Assembly: GCF_037176765.1 (NCBI RefSeq)
Contig: NC_090026.1
Span: 133,001,752-133,065,751, forward strand
Direction of reading: 5' to 3'
Origin: Anolis sagrei
Taxonomy: Eukaryota > Chordata > Lepidosauria > Squamata > Anolidae
DNA: 64,000 nt
This document shows, piece after piece, positions 51,559-62,527 of this stretch; position 1 is the first letter of the stretch, and each line of letters opens with the position of its first letter. The notes beneath the pieces are model-generated. The model was not told the origin of the DNA. It saw only the letters and a list, made by a program, of their open reading frames with translations, and ran no database searches. Made by a program: the position numbers and the translations under genes.

Positions 51559-52255
51559 CACTCTTCAGGCCACAGTTGAAATTGCTGTGCGTCCCGTTGG
51601 CCTTTAGCTCAATGTGGGCGCCCTTCTCTCTGATGGACACAACACGGAACACTTCATAGGGTGGGATGAGGACTTCCTCTTGATAGGGATGGAAGGAGAA
51701 GTGGGAGATATTGACTCCAAGGCAGGTTTGGATGGTGAAGAACGTGTCCTTGCCGTAGCGTTCTGCCACCTCTTTCTTCAGCGATGAGGAAGCAAATTGC
51801 CCAAAACGGATGGGCTTTCGAGGATCAGAGACATTGAACCGCAGGTCCTTTATCCCACGGTACACAGTGCGGCACGAGGACTTCAAGGCCTGATGAGCTT
51901 TGGTCAGGAGAAAGTGGAAACTCTTGAAGGGGAAGCTGTGGTGATATTGATCAGTAGACTCCCCGCCTTCCCTGACAGCTTCATTGAATTTTCTATACAA
52001 CGCTCCACGAGAGGTGTAAGCGGTGATGGCAACGGCGTATGACTCACCAAAGTTTCGGGACACGTTGGGGGAGCCCTGCGTCTGTTTCCATCTGGAGCGT
52101 AACAGGTTCCAGATATTGACAAACTCTTGTTGGGAAGCAAAGTCGCTCTGAGTTGGATCCATCAGGGTCTTCTCCATGTCATGGTCACAGTCATTATATT
52201 GGTCATCAAAAGAATTGGGTGCCATGTCGAGGGGCACAGTTTTGAGACAAAGGAC
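51559..52255 (-). CDS. Ecto-ADP-ribosyltransferase (ART), main exon of the second gene
   Basis: It is spliced between 'tgtgtcctccag|gtcc' (52255) and 'aagagtg|gtaagagc' (51559), the same sites as in the first ART gene. It starts VLCLKTVPLDMAPNSFDDQY. Motifs: TVYRG for the R motif, FGQFASSSL for the S motif, HPYQEEVLIPPYEVFRVVSI for the ExE region, and FNCGLKSG at the end. The frame is open for 232 codons. ARTs attach ADP-ribose from NAD to target proteins outside the cell or in the secretory path. Here the first Glu of ExE is Gln (Q-E-E). In rat ART2 (RT6) a Gln at this place gives NAD-glycohydrolase with little arginine transfer, so this enzyme may be mainly an NADase. The signal peptide is in the exon at 55766-55846. 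The C-terminal exon, and so the presence of a GPI tail, was not found. Confidence 0.9.
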
Positions 52256-52789
52256 CTGGAGGACACATAAAGCACAGGTCCATGTAATGCAACCAGGCAG
52301 CCTGGAAGAAGGAGAACTTGGACTGGACTTCTGACTTAACTTAAGTGAAAAGGAGGCCAGGAGACTTCAACTACTCCAGGGTGGAAGGTGCATCCTACAC
52401 ACCAACTCTCCTCAGGGGCAGCTGCACTTCGTTGCCCTTCCCATCCTCAGTCTACTGGCAAGTGATAGCTCACACCTGACCTATGACACCACAACTGATA
52501 AAATCAATGTTCCTCTGGACTTTTACCAAACTGATCAGTAGCCTACTACCATCACCAGATAAGACTCTCCCTCCACCTGCCCCAAGGACCTCATATCACA
52601 TTTACCATCCCCTCAAGAAGGCCCAGGACCTTTTTTTTACCCTCCCCATTTTGTATTCAATCTGTACTTAAATAACTTAGGTAATAGGTATATTTAGTGG
52701 GATGTGGGGGGAGCACGGAAGGTTATAAAAAGAAGGGCTAAAACACTATGGAGAAAGAGTTGGGGAGTCGGGGGGGGGAGAGAAGGGGT
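52256..52789. other. ART intron, no element recognised
   Basis: Low-repeat sequence with a short G run at 52770-52778. It is inside the 3.5-kb first intron of the second ART gene. Confidence 0.4.
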
Positions 52790-53712
52790 CTACATTGTTA
52801 ATTGCAGCAATAATATGTTTCATGTTTATATCTATGTTTGATGTGTTTATAGTTTTAACCATTTTTATCTACAGTTATATGTTATTGATTTAGATATGTA
52901 ATATTTTTATATACCGTATATTCTGGTGTATAAGACTACTTTTTAACCCAAGAAAATCTTCTTAAAAGTCAGGGGTCGTCTTATACACGGGAGTCGTCTT
53001 ATACATGGGAGTCATCTTATAGAGTGGGTGCTAGAACTTCCAATTGGATTGGAGAATCTGTGGTTGCCGCATATGGTGGGGGGAGCTCAAAAATGGCAAT
53101 GGCCATGTCCCTGCCGTATGCAGCAACTGTATGAAAGCATTAAGGGCAGTATGGTAGAATAAAATCCATTCATCAGGATTCGTGGACTTAATGCAGTCCC
53201 GATGGTGAGGTGAAGGGGAGCCTCACCAGGAAGGTGTCAGTGAAGGGCGTCCGGGGTGCCTGGGGTATGGAAAAAAGAAATAGAGTGTCACTGGGCCCAG
53301 AAAAGCACACCTCTTTTACCTGTCTGGCCTGCCCTTGTATCTTGTTCTCGTCCCTCCTCCTCTGCCTCTCAGATCTCGCTCCTGAAGACTTCAGTGAAGC
53401 GGTGCAGGTGCGCATGTGCGAGATCTGAGAGGCAGAGAAGGAGGGACAGGAATAGGAAAATTACCATATTGACATCAAATCTGATGCTTTTTAAATTTTT
53501 ATTTGGTGTGTGTTGGAAGAGGGGTAGTCTTATACAGCGAGTATATCCCAAACTCTATATTTTAACTGGAAAAGTTTAGGGTCGTCTTATATGCTGGTAG
53601 ATACGGTATATGTGAGGCATTGAATTTGCCATTTATTATGTTGTAAACTGCTTTGAGTCCCCCTAGGAGTGAGAAACGCAGTATAGAAATGTAGTTAATA
53701 AATAATAAATTA
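52790..53712 (+). mobile_element. L2-type 3' UTR split by a DNA transposon
   Basis: 52790-52910 and 53611-53712 together read as one L2-type 3' end, with 'gctttgagtccccctaggag' and an (aat)n tail. The insertion is 52911-53610. Confidence 0.55.
52911..53610. mobile_element. Non-autonomous DNA transposon with long terminal repeats in inverted order
   Basis: The left end 'ataccgtatattctggtgta' plus 'taagactac' pairs with the right end 'cttatatgctggtagatacg' plus 'gtat'. 'tcgtcttatacacgggagtc' units repeat inside the left end. The flanks are TA or TATA. It is about 700 bp. An inner inverted repeat lies at 53350-53445 ('cctctgcctctcagatctcg' with its complement). I recall the end motif as widespread in vertebrates but do not assign a superfamily. 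Confidence 0.65.
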
Positions 53713-53756
53713 ATTAACCACCAGGTGGGATGGAAAACCAAGCGAAATGTTATGAT

Positions 53757-54934
53757 TGTTGTGACTCAGCTGGAATCAGAGAGTGTTTCTGATGGGGATG
53801 ATGGGACTCAGGTTCACAGTTTGGTTCAAAATGTCCCTGCTATAGACAATGAAGAAATGCAGTTTCCCACAGTAAGGCATGAGAGTGTTGATACTGAAAA
53901 TAGCCAAGTGCCGTCTGACTCAGAGAAGGAGGACAGCTCTCAGCCTGGTTCTCAGCCTGATAATGAGCAATCAGGGAAACAGGCTAACGAACAGACTGAC
54001 CTTGACGATATGGGAACCTTAGATCAGGCTGACAGGTTGGAATTCCGAATTCAAAGGAGTGATGCCTGGCTTGAGAGCAGTACGTGTGAAAAAGATCTTG
54101 GAGTCCTTGTGGACAACAAGTTAAACATGAGCCAACAATGTGATGCGGTGGCAAAAAAAGCCAATGGGATTTTGGCCTGCATCAATAGGACCCTAGTGTC
54201 TAGATCTAGGGAAGTCATGCTACCCCTCTATTCCACTTTGGTCAGACCACACCTGGAATATTGTGTCCAATTCTGGGCACCACAATTGAAGAGAGATATT
54301 GACAAGCTGGAATGTGTCCAGAGGAGGGCGACTAAAATGATCAAGGGTCTGGAGAACAAGCCCTATGAGGAGCAGCTTGTTTCCCACAGTCAGGCATGAG
54401 AGTGTTGATACCGAAAATAGCCAGGTGCAGTTTGACTCAGAGAAGGAGGACAGCTCTCAGCCTGGTTCTCAATGAGCAAGCAGGGAAACAGGCTAACGAA
54501 CAGATTGACCTTGACGATATGGGAACTTTAGATTGGAATTCCGAATTCAAAGGAGTGAAAGAATAGCTAACAAGAGGGAGGCCAGAGGCCAGAGAAATGC
54601 CTTCATGTTTTGCAAAGGGTATTAAACTGTGTGTTTGAGACCAGATCTTTGTCAAAGCAACTTCGTATTTACCTAAGGAGCTTGCCTAAGCTAGGCTGGA
54701 TTATCCTGCAGTTTTGTTGTTCGTGGTTCCAGGACTCCATCGTGTTCTCTTGGGTTTTGCTTTGCTGATGCCTTTTTGGATTAAGCTTCAAGTGCTATGT
54801 CATATTAATCTTTTAGAACATTAACCTTTGCTTTTAAGAACTTTTTACCTTTTATTTTCAATAAACCGTAAAGACTACTGGCTGTGAGCAGTTTGGTGTT
54901 CTTCAGCAAGGTGGATCTATTCTGAGGTGCAACA
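53757..54934 (+). mobile_element. Solo LTR with CR1 inside and a repeated segment
   Basis: It starts 'tgttgtgactcagctgg' and ends 'tgaggtgcaaca'. The 5 bases 'atgat' flank it (53752-53756, 54935-54939). A CR1 piece (54059-54378) interrupts it. The LTR segment at 53868-54055 is repeated after the CR1 at 54379-54560. An 'aataaacc' poly(A) signal lies near 54863. Without the CR1 and the repeat it would be about 670 bp. No internal region is present. It lies in the second ART gene's first intron, on the opposite strand. Confidence 0.78.
54059..54378 (+). mobile_element. CR1 LINE internal piece
   Basis: It starts at 'gatgcctggcttgagagcag' and ends inside KPYEEQL. Unlike all other CR1 copies here it lacks the 3' tail, so it is not a plain retrotransposition product; a later rearrangement is likely. 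Confidence 0.8.
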
Positions 54935-54939
54935 ATGAT

Positions 54940-55765
54940 CTCCTTCAGAAACTTTGCAGGTTTTAGTCCTTCTCAGAAAGACCACAGTCCCTGCAAATTG
55001 CATCCATTTCCCCAAAGAGATAAAAGAGGTTCTCCACAGTTCCCCCTCTTTAGAAATATCAAAACCACAAATGCATTCAGCACAAAGCTCCGCCTGTAAT
55101 TCTGCAGCCCTATTCTCCTGTGATTGGGTTCCTGTGTCTGCAAATATTATTCAGTTCTGCTAAATGGGGAAAAACAAGCCTTGGGGCCACCTGCTGCTTT
55201 CCACATCAGAGAGCAGGAGGCTGAATGGGGCCCAAAGGCAACACCCTCTCAACCTCTGCGATGCCGGGAAGGATCGCGACATAATCTGAAAATGTTAAAA
55301 ACGCAGTGTTCAGATTGCAAGAGAGTTGTGTGGAGGGGGATATTAAGCAAAAGCTCAGGGTTCTGGTCCAGACTTCACAAGAGCTTTGGAAGGTATTGAA
55401 CCTCATCTTCTCCAAATAGGTTCAGCATCTTGGGGAGCTCCTTTCAAGTTCAAGGGCAGAGTGGATTCATCAGCCCATGACACGCAAGCATTCAGCTGAT
55501 GCTGAAGAGTTTACACAGGGACGGAGGCAGAAGACTCATGCAGCCATAAACTGGCAGGAGACCCTAAGGGGCGACCCAGTCCAGCCCATCCTACCATGAA
55601 GCATGACCCAAATTGTGATGGAATATTGCACCCAAGTCCTCCTGACCGATGGCCCATCCTTTCCCAAGCAAGGAACCCATCCTTTAGTAAGACCCCAGAG
55701 CAGAAGTGGCTCATTTCCCCTCAAACCCACCATTGCTTCCCTTCCTCTTTTGAATCTCTGCGTAC
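54940..55765. other. ART intron, no element recognised
   Basis: Low-repeat sequence in the first intron of the second ART gene. Confidence 0.4.
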
Positions 55766-55846
55766 CTGGTTGATCCCTCCTATGTAAAGTCCCATCAGAT
55801 GGAGCACCAGACACATTTGAAGAAGAGATGTCGCCATTGTTCACTC
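55766..55846 (-). CDS. Second ART gene, signal-peptide exon
   Basis: On the minus strand the exon follows 'ttgcttgttttttttag|gag' (55846/55847). It has ATG at 55835-55837, reads MATSLLQMCLVLHLMGLYIG plus GINQ, and ends at 'aaccag|gtacgcag'. 24 codons in phase 0 join to VLCLKTVPL at 52255. It aligns with the other ART first exon (…LMGVYIGENHQ), so the two genes are tandem duplicates in exon structure too. The acceptor before the ATG implies an upstream untranslated exon. Confidence 0.78.
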
Positions 55847-56261
55847 CTAAAAAAAACAAGCAAACAGGTAGCATTTGAACACCCTCTTCAATTCTTTAGA
55901 GCTTTCGTTTTCCGTTGATGAGTTCTCACTGAAAATGGGTTTGAAGGCTGAGGATTGACAGGTCGGTAGCAAAATAAAATGAAATCTTGGATGAAAATAC
56001 CAGTCTCGGCCTTTACCATCCCTGGTAGTCCATGACTCCCATTAGGATATCAAATTGCAGTAATTGAATTGGCATTAGGTGAAGGTGAAGGTTTTCCCCT
56101 GACATTAAGTCTGGTCATGGTTGACTCTGGGGGTTGGTGCTCATAAACTATCTGAAAATTGGAGATATTTGCTACGGATTCAGGCCTCTGTGCCTGGCCT
56201 GATCCAGTTGGAGGGTGAGCAGGATAGAAATGATGATCAATAATCCCTATACTGTATCCTT
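55847..56261. other. ART 5' flank with a SINE fragment
   Basis: Only a 67-bp SINE piece (56078-56144) is recognised. Confidence 0.4.
56078..56144 (-). mobile_element. tRNA-SINE 3' fragment
   Basis: 'cccctgacattaagtctggt' and 'ttgactctgggggttgg' match the 3' part of the SINE at 48722-49046. Confidence 0.7.
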
Positions 56262-56789
56262 TAGGCCTGGGTAACAACGGAAAAATTTGTTTCTAAAATC
56301 GATTCGTTTTTTGGGGTTTTTTGCGTTTCGTTATTTAAAATAATTACAAAATTTTCCTTTTAAAAAGTTCGATATTTACAAAATTTCATAAATCTGAAAA
56401 AAATTACAAAACATTAATGAATCGATTTCCGAAACAATAACGAATCGATTCGTTAATGGCGGACGCGACCACGAAATACGCTAAAAAACCTCCAAAAACT
56501 TCTGAAGCTTCCCTCTCCCTCTGTTCTTGACTGTTGGTGTGATATTATAATTTTTTTTTCACTAATTAAACAAAAAACTTGCCCCAGACATGCGGAAATA
56601 ATAACAAAACGACCTCAGAACAATAACGAAATGAATACAATAACAAAATACGAAGCATTTACAAAACGTGTTTAAAAATTCGTTTTTTTAAAAAATTGCT
56701 CCAGAATGGTCCGTTATTGTTTTGTAATTTAAAAAATTAACGAATTATTAACGAATTACGAATTAACGAAACGAAACCGCCCAGCCCTA
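56262..56789 (+). mobile_element. TTCGTT-rich hAT miniature element, copy 3
   Basis: It runs from 'taggcctgggtaacaacgg' to 'aaccgcccagcccta'. The 8 bases 'gtatcctt' flank it exactly (56254-56261, 56790-56797). It is 528 bp and more changed inside than copies 1 and 2. Confidence 0.92.
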
Positions 56790-57305
56790 GTATCCTTGCT
56801 TCTTCCGGCACATGTCCGTGATCTCCCCCAAAATAGGAGAGGACAACTGGCTTCCTGCTGGGGCTGAATTTCTGGGCTCCAGGTTAACAAATAAGCCCTT
56901 TCCTTTGCACCTAATGCTAAGGCTGACCTCTTTGAACTTATCAGAAAATGATAATCAATAATCAATGACCCCTGCCACTTCCCGGGATCCTTCACCACCC
57001 TTCCGGTCTCTTATTATGCTCACCTTTTTCTCCCTTGCAGATTTCTTGCTGCGTTCTTGTTTGACTTGAGAGCTGGGACTCCTTTGTACTTGCAAGGTTG
57101 TAGTTCCCTCAAGGTTAAGATCCTCCTCCACCCAATTTCTGTCACTCAGTGAGCCACAGCAAGACTTTTTCACCCAAGTCTAATGAACTTTTTGTGGGCA
57201 AGAGGTCTTTAGGAGTTCAAGAGCGAGGAAGAGGAAGAGCAGCGGAGGAGTAAGCGAGAATGAAACAGGTTGTGGTCTACCTCAACAAAACTGAAAGCTC
57301 TAAGA
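56790..57305. other. No recognised gene or repeat
   Basis: Low-repeat stretch between two hAT elements. Confidence 0.4.
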
Positions 57306-57409
57306 CAGGGTTCCTCAAACTAAGGCCCGTGGGCCGGATATGGCCCTCCAAGGTCATTTATCTGGCCCTCGCTTAAGGCCAGCCTAAGTCTGAAATAACT
57401 TGAAAGCAC

Positions 57410-57440
<31 letters not shown>

Positions 57441-57683
57441 CTATCATATCTCATCAGCCAAAAGCAGCGGCACACTTCCCATTGAAATACTAAAAAGATT
57501 ATGTTTCTTAAAATTGTTCACTTTAATTATTGTATTGTTTTTAAGTGCTATTTTTGCACTACAAATAAGATGTGTGTAATGTGCATAGGAATTCATTTGT
57601 GCTTTTTCAAATTATAATCCGGCCCTCCAACAGTTTGAGGGAGTGTGACCTGGACCTCTGTTTACAGAGTTTGAGGACCCCTA
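57306..57683 (+). mobile_element. hAT miniature element of a third family
   Basis: It runs from 'cagggttcctcaaactaagg' to 'gtttgaggacccct' plus A, with inverted ends. The 8 bases 'ctctaaga' flank it exactly (57298-57305, 57684-57691). A (caa)n run lies at 57410-57440. 378 bp, no transposase. Confidence 0.88.
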
Positions 57684-57691
57684 CTCTAAGA

Positions 57692-58150
57692 CATAAGGAA
57701 GCTAGAGAGCAAATTTCCCCATTCTCTGAGAAGAATCCCTGGCCTCTTTGGAAAAGCAAGGTTTCCTTTCTTCCAGTCTTCTGGGACTTCCTCTGTTCTC
57801 AAGGAATTCTTAAAAACAATTGCAATTGGTTCTGAAATTACTTCTGCCAGTTTTTGAAATACCCTTGAATGCAATTCATCTGGTCCTGGAGATCTGGATT
57901 CATGTAGATGGGCCAGGTATTCCTGTGCTGCCCTTTGACCTCTTTGGTGCTGCACTTCCCCTCCTGCATCCTCAGCTCCATCCTCCCAAGTGGAGCCCAG
58001 TTTAGCTTTTGGGTGAAAGAAGACTTCCGAGGCCAAGAAGGCATGGAGCAGACCTGCCTTTTCTTGGGCCCAGTGAGCATTTCACCATCTTTGCCATTGA
58101 CCTATCATCTCCTTGTTCTTTTTTTTGCTACAGACATTGTCATCGAGCAC
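57692..58150 (-). mobile_element. CR1 LINE, N-terminal part of RT
   Basis: The minus strand reads SRSPGPDELHSRVFQKLAEV, ISEPIAIVFKNSLRTEEVPE and DWKKGN. This is CR1 RT sequence. It is an internal piece without a CR1 tail and is old. Confidence 0.75.
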
Positions 58151-58214
58151 AAGGACCCCACCTTTAAATTAATCTAGCCACCACAAGTTGCAGCAGGGAG
58201 TTCCGCAGATCCTG

Positions 58215-59085
58215 CATCGCACCACCATGTGAAGTTGACCTGGGTCTCAGTCAAGGCACTTCCATTGGCAGATCTGGCCAGGGTGGTCCACGCCTTAGTC
58301 ACCTCCAGATTGGACTACTGTAATGCACTCTACGTGGGGCTGCTCTTGGAAACGGCCCGGAAATTTCAATTGGTCCAACGGACGGCAGCCAGGTTGTTAA
58401 CGGGGGCTCTTTACAGGGAGAGGTCAACCATCCTGGTTAAGGAGCTCCACTGGCTGTCGTTCATTTTCCAGTCCCAATTCAAGGTGCAGGTGCTTACCTA
58501 CAAAGCCCTAAATGGTTTGGGACCCGCCTACCCGCGTTGCTGCATTTCTGTGTATGAACCCACGTGATCTCTTCATTCATCTGGAGAGGCCCTGCTCACG
58601 ATCCCACCTGCATTGCAAGCACGATTGGTGGGGACGAGGGTTAGGGCTTTCTCGGTGGTGGCCCCTCGACTCTGGAACTCTCTCCCTAAGGACATCAGAC
58701 AGGCCCCGTCGCTAGCAATCTTTAGGAGGAGCTTGAAAACGTGGCTGTTCCAGTGTGCCTTTCCAGAATAAGGAAACTCCTAGCATTATGTCCCAAAGCA
58801 CTTTATTAGAGATCCAGGATATCTGCATGCCCATCCCCCTCCAAACACTCCTCCTGGTCACGCCCAGCACTTTTTAATTTTAATTATTACATTTGGCCCT
58901 GCCATTGTTTTTAATTGCGTCATTGTGTGTTGTTAAAGTTATTGCTCTGTTTTTTGAGTTATTTTGTTGCTTTTGTTGTTATTGTTTTTACTGTTGTATT
59001 TGGGCTCGGCCTCATGTAAGCTGCACCGAGTCCTCCGGGAGATGGTAGCGGGGTACAAATAAAGGTTTATTATTATGGTTTCAAG
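58215..59085 (+). mobile_element. L2 LINE, 3' end
   Basis: It reads LVTSRLDYCNALYVGLLLET, FKVQVLTYKALNGLGPAYPR, then in another frame AFSVVAPRLWNSLPKDIR. The 3' UTR ends in 'gcggggtacaaataaagg'. Confidence 0.82.
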
Positions 59086-59089
59086 AAAG

Positions 59090-61396
59090 AACTCCCTTTC
59101 TCTCCCCTTCAGGTTCTCCTCGCCACTTTGTAACAAAATCCCTAATAAAAGTATCTCTTTTCTCAACTTTCAGCTCTCTGCACGATACATTGTGTCTCTC
59201 TCTGGCTCCAATCTATCAACTTTCTCTCTCCTGAACCGCTGAGCCCCGCTGGTTTGACTGGAATGCTCCAGCAGCATCCCAGGGGTCAAGGAACTAGGGT
59301 CCCTTGCTGTTATATGCAAAATAATTAAGTTTCATGTAGTTTAGATTTCTTGCTATTTGCTCTAACTGGCTCGCATTTAACTCTTTTTTAATTAGCTCTA
59401 TTTCTGATTTGATTTTTTTTAATCTCTTGGTCTTAATTTTAATAAATCTTCTTTTGCTTTGAGTTTTTCTTCCAAGTTACATTGTTCCTCATTTCTTCTT
59501 CTGTTCTTTATTGCTCCTTGCTGCATGAAGTAGCCTCTCATGACAGCATTGCTGGCATCCCAAATTATTTGTTTTTAGTGTCCTTACTTCTGTTGTTTTC
59601 AAAATATTCCTTTAATTGTTTTGTATTGTTTTCTATTTCCTCTTCTATTCGTAATAAATTTTCATTTAATTTACATCTTCTACTTCTTTAACTTTCTATT
59701 ATTTCTATTTTAATCAGACAATGGTCAGTTCTAACTCCTGGTAAGATTTTCACCATTTTTTTTCTTTTGTTATTATTGAGTTAGAGGCACAAATCATACC
59801 GATTCGGGACCAAGATTGGTGCCAATCAGAATAATAAGTGTAGTCCCTTTCTTTAGGGTTTTTTAGTCTCCACATATCTGGTAGAAATAAATCTTTTTAA
59901 TTTTTTTTAAAAAAATGTGGAAGCCTTCCCCCTTTTGGGATTCCCCCTCTTGTTTTTTTCCCCCTACTTTTATATAAATCACATTCAAGTACACCATTAA
60001 AGTCTCCCAGAATTATCAGGCTGTCATAGACCTATTCTTGTATTTTTTTTCTTTAATTGTTTCACAAAAGTCAATTTGCCTCCTGTTGGGGCATGGATAT
60101 TACAGATGAGTGTTTCTTGGTCATTTATTCTGGCTTTAATTCTGATCATTCTCCATTTCAATTTTTCTTTTATGTATATTGCCACACCTCTTTTTTCCCC
60201 CGGAGCCGATGAGTGATATAATTTGCCTAATTGTTTATTTTCTAAGTGGGCACATTGTTTGAGTGTAATGTGGGTTTCTTATATCGCTGTTATATCACAA
60301 TTTCCTTTCTTTAGTTGGTTATATATCAATTTTCTTTTATTTGGTACATTTAGGCCATTTACATTATTCATTATTATCTTCACTGTCATTTTCCTGAGTT
60401 AGCTCCATAGGTTCCTTTTTCGTCTTCGTCTTGTTAGGGAATTTGCCGTAAACTTCCAGTTATTCTTTCCTGGATCTTTTTTCCGCTTTTTATGTTGGTG
60501 TTTCTTTTTCCTCTTCTTGTGATTCTGATTTGTTACTAGGTTCTGCCTCTTTTTTTCCTTGTCATTTCCTGGAATCTATTTCTTTCTTGAACTTTTGGTA
60601 GAAATCTTTTGCCTTCTCTACTGACGATAGCCACTACTTTTCCCCTTTAAAGGTCATCATTATTCCTTTTGATCTCACCCACCTAAATTTTACCTGATGT
60701 TTTTTCAATTCATCTGTGAGGAAGTAGTATTGTTTCCTTTTATTCATGGCTGAAGTTGGGATTTCTTTTAAAATTACCACTTTCCTTCCTTTACAATATG
60801 TGGGTTCTTTGGCGTTATTCTTGAGGATCTCATCCCTTATTCTTTTTCTTGCCAGATGCACTACAATGTCCCTTTCTGCTTTGTTCTTTTTTGCATAATT
60901 TGTATTCATTCTGTATAATCCGTCGATATTTTGATCCATTTCTTCCACTATGATGCATAAAATACCTGCCATTATTTCTGTTATTATGCTTCTTAGATAA
61001 TCTCCTTCTTTTTCTTCTATATTCCTAATTCTTACAGCCATCTGTTCTTGTTTTTCCAATTTTTCTGTTAAGTCTTCTAGTTTGTTGACTTTTAGATATC
61101 TTTTCTTGTGTTTGCATTATTGTTGCCTTCTCTTTTTTAAACTCCTTTAGATCTTGCTGCATTTCACACATTTCTTTTTTAATTGTTACAATTTCTTCTT
61201 TGATATCTTCGTGCATTTTCCCTAGTAATTCTTGTATTATTCTTTTCATGTTATCTTGAGTTTTTTATTGGTTATCTTGTATCCTTTGGATCTCTTACAT
61301 CAGGTCTTTTAATGAGGGCTCCCCTTGGATGGAGAATCTTCTTATTGGTTGGCTTTTGGCTGTTTTAGGAGTTATATATTTCTCCATTTTTATTAC

Positions 61397-61420
<24 letters not shown>
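59090..61420 (-). mobile_element. L1 LINE: ORF1 and the start of ORF2
   Basis: On the minus strand, ORF1 comes first: a coiled-coil region (61249-61025, with repeated EIVTIKKEM, DLKEFKKEKAT) and the RRM/C-terminal region (61059-60634) with RIRNIEEKEGDYLRSI and ERDIVVHLARKRIRDEIL. ORF2 starts at ATG 60389-60387 (MTVKIIMNNVNGLNVPNKRK), with the endonuclease motif ETHITL just after an in-frame stop, then ERGVAIYIKEKL-type sequence. The rest of ORF2, including RT, is missing: it meets an L2 at 59085. An (att)n run lies at 61395-61425. Several stops and frame changes make it inactive. Confidence 0.78.
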
Positions 61421-61427
<7 letters not shown>

Positions 61428-61589
61428 TATTGTTAGACTTTTGTTCTTTGTTCGTTTCCTTTTATAGAGATGATTAATTGTGTCTCTTAAATTCCTTTCA
61501 GCTATTAACAATTTTACGAGGGTGGGTTGGGTATTGTTGGATAGGTTTTTGATGGGAGGAGTTACACAATGTTTTGGCTATGTCTTACA

Positions 61590-61916
61590 TAATTAAATTT
61601 GAGTTAACACAATTTATTTAATTATTATTTAAAATAAATAAGGCTAAAACCAAATAATAACTAAAAATATCACAAAGGAAAGAAAAGAAAAAATACAAGA
61701 CATATCGGGAATAGAAGTAGTGAAAAAAGTAAGTATCTGGGATTAATAATATCGGCCCACAATTCACACCTGCTGAAAAACAATTATGAGAGCACATGGA
61801 TGGGTATTAGAAAGAAATTTGAAAATTGGAAATCCTACTTTCCTATATACCTATATGTTCCCCCTCTTTTTAATGTACCTTGAAAAGCTCTAATAAAAAT
61901 ACTTAATAAAAAAGGA
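61590..61916 (+). mobile_element. L1 LINE, 3' end
   Basis: The + strand reads VKKVSIWD-type then KNNYESTWMGIRKKFENWKS, as in L1 ORF2 C-terminal regions. It ends 'aaaagctctaataaaaatac' and an A-rich tail. Confidence 0.55.
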
Positions 61917-62527
61917 ACTGTGGTTCCTTAAACCATGGATACCGAGTCCCACCTGGGTTTCTGTATCCATGGCTTAACTGATCTTTTCCGGACCAATTCT
62001 ATTTTCCTCCTTGTCTAATTCCAAGATTAACTGATATCTTGCTTTTTCCTTAACAAACCCCTGTGCTCTCCAAATTGTGGGTACCATAGATCTTTTTGTG
62101 GTCCCACGGGCCCACACAACATTGGTGGTTTTCCCCTTCTTGGCTGCATCAGCTCGAGTGGTGCCCAGATGGTGCCTGCTAAACCTAGAGATCCTTTTTG
62201 TGTCACCCTGAACCCCAGGCCATTGTCAGGCCTTTCTGATCAATTTTTTATGAATTAGATTCCTCTTGGGAATGAACATCACCTTTTTATGAATGGACTT
62301 CGGCTGATCGCTGCCTCAGTGAACCCCATGTTCCCATATCTGAACTCCAGGTGACAGGGACCCCTCTTTCCCCCACCCTGCATGTCCCAAATTTCCTTGT
62401 GCCTTTTCTTAGTGTAAAGAGTCCCCCACTTTGCCCCCATGAATCCCTATACGTGTATCCCATGAATCCCTGTATGTGTATCTGAATTTCCTCTATGATT
62501 TTATATATATCTGTATAAAATTTGCAC
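61917..62527. other. No recognised gene or repeat
   Basis: The sequence resembles neither of the flanking LINEs; I found no exon. Confidence 0.35.

Noticed and set aside
51797-52140. Open frames overlapping the second ART exon in other frames
   Set aside because: They are antisense or frame-shifted shadows of the ART exon without domains of their own.
53725-54399. 224-codon acidic open frame
   Set aside because: It starts before an LTR boundary, crosses the LTR and runs into CR1 sequence, so it is not one gene.
59170-60400. AT-rich stretch as a non-coding host region
   Set aside because: The minus strand shows the L1 ORF2 start and the ETHI endonuclease motif, so it is an L1 copy.
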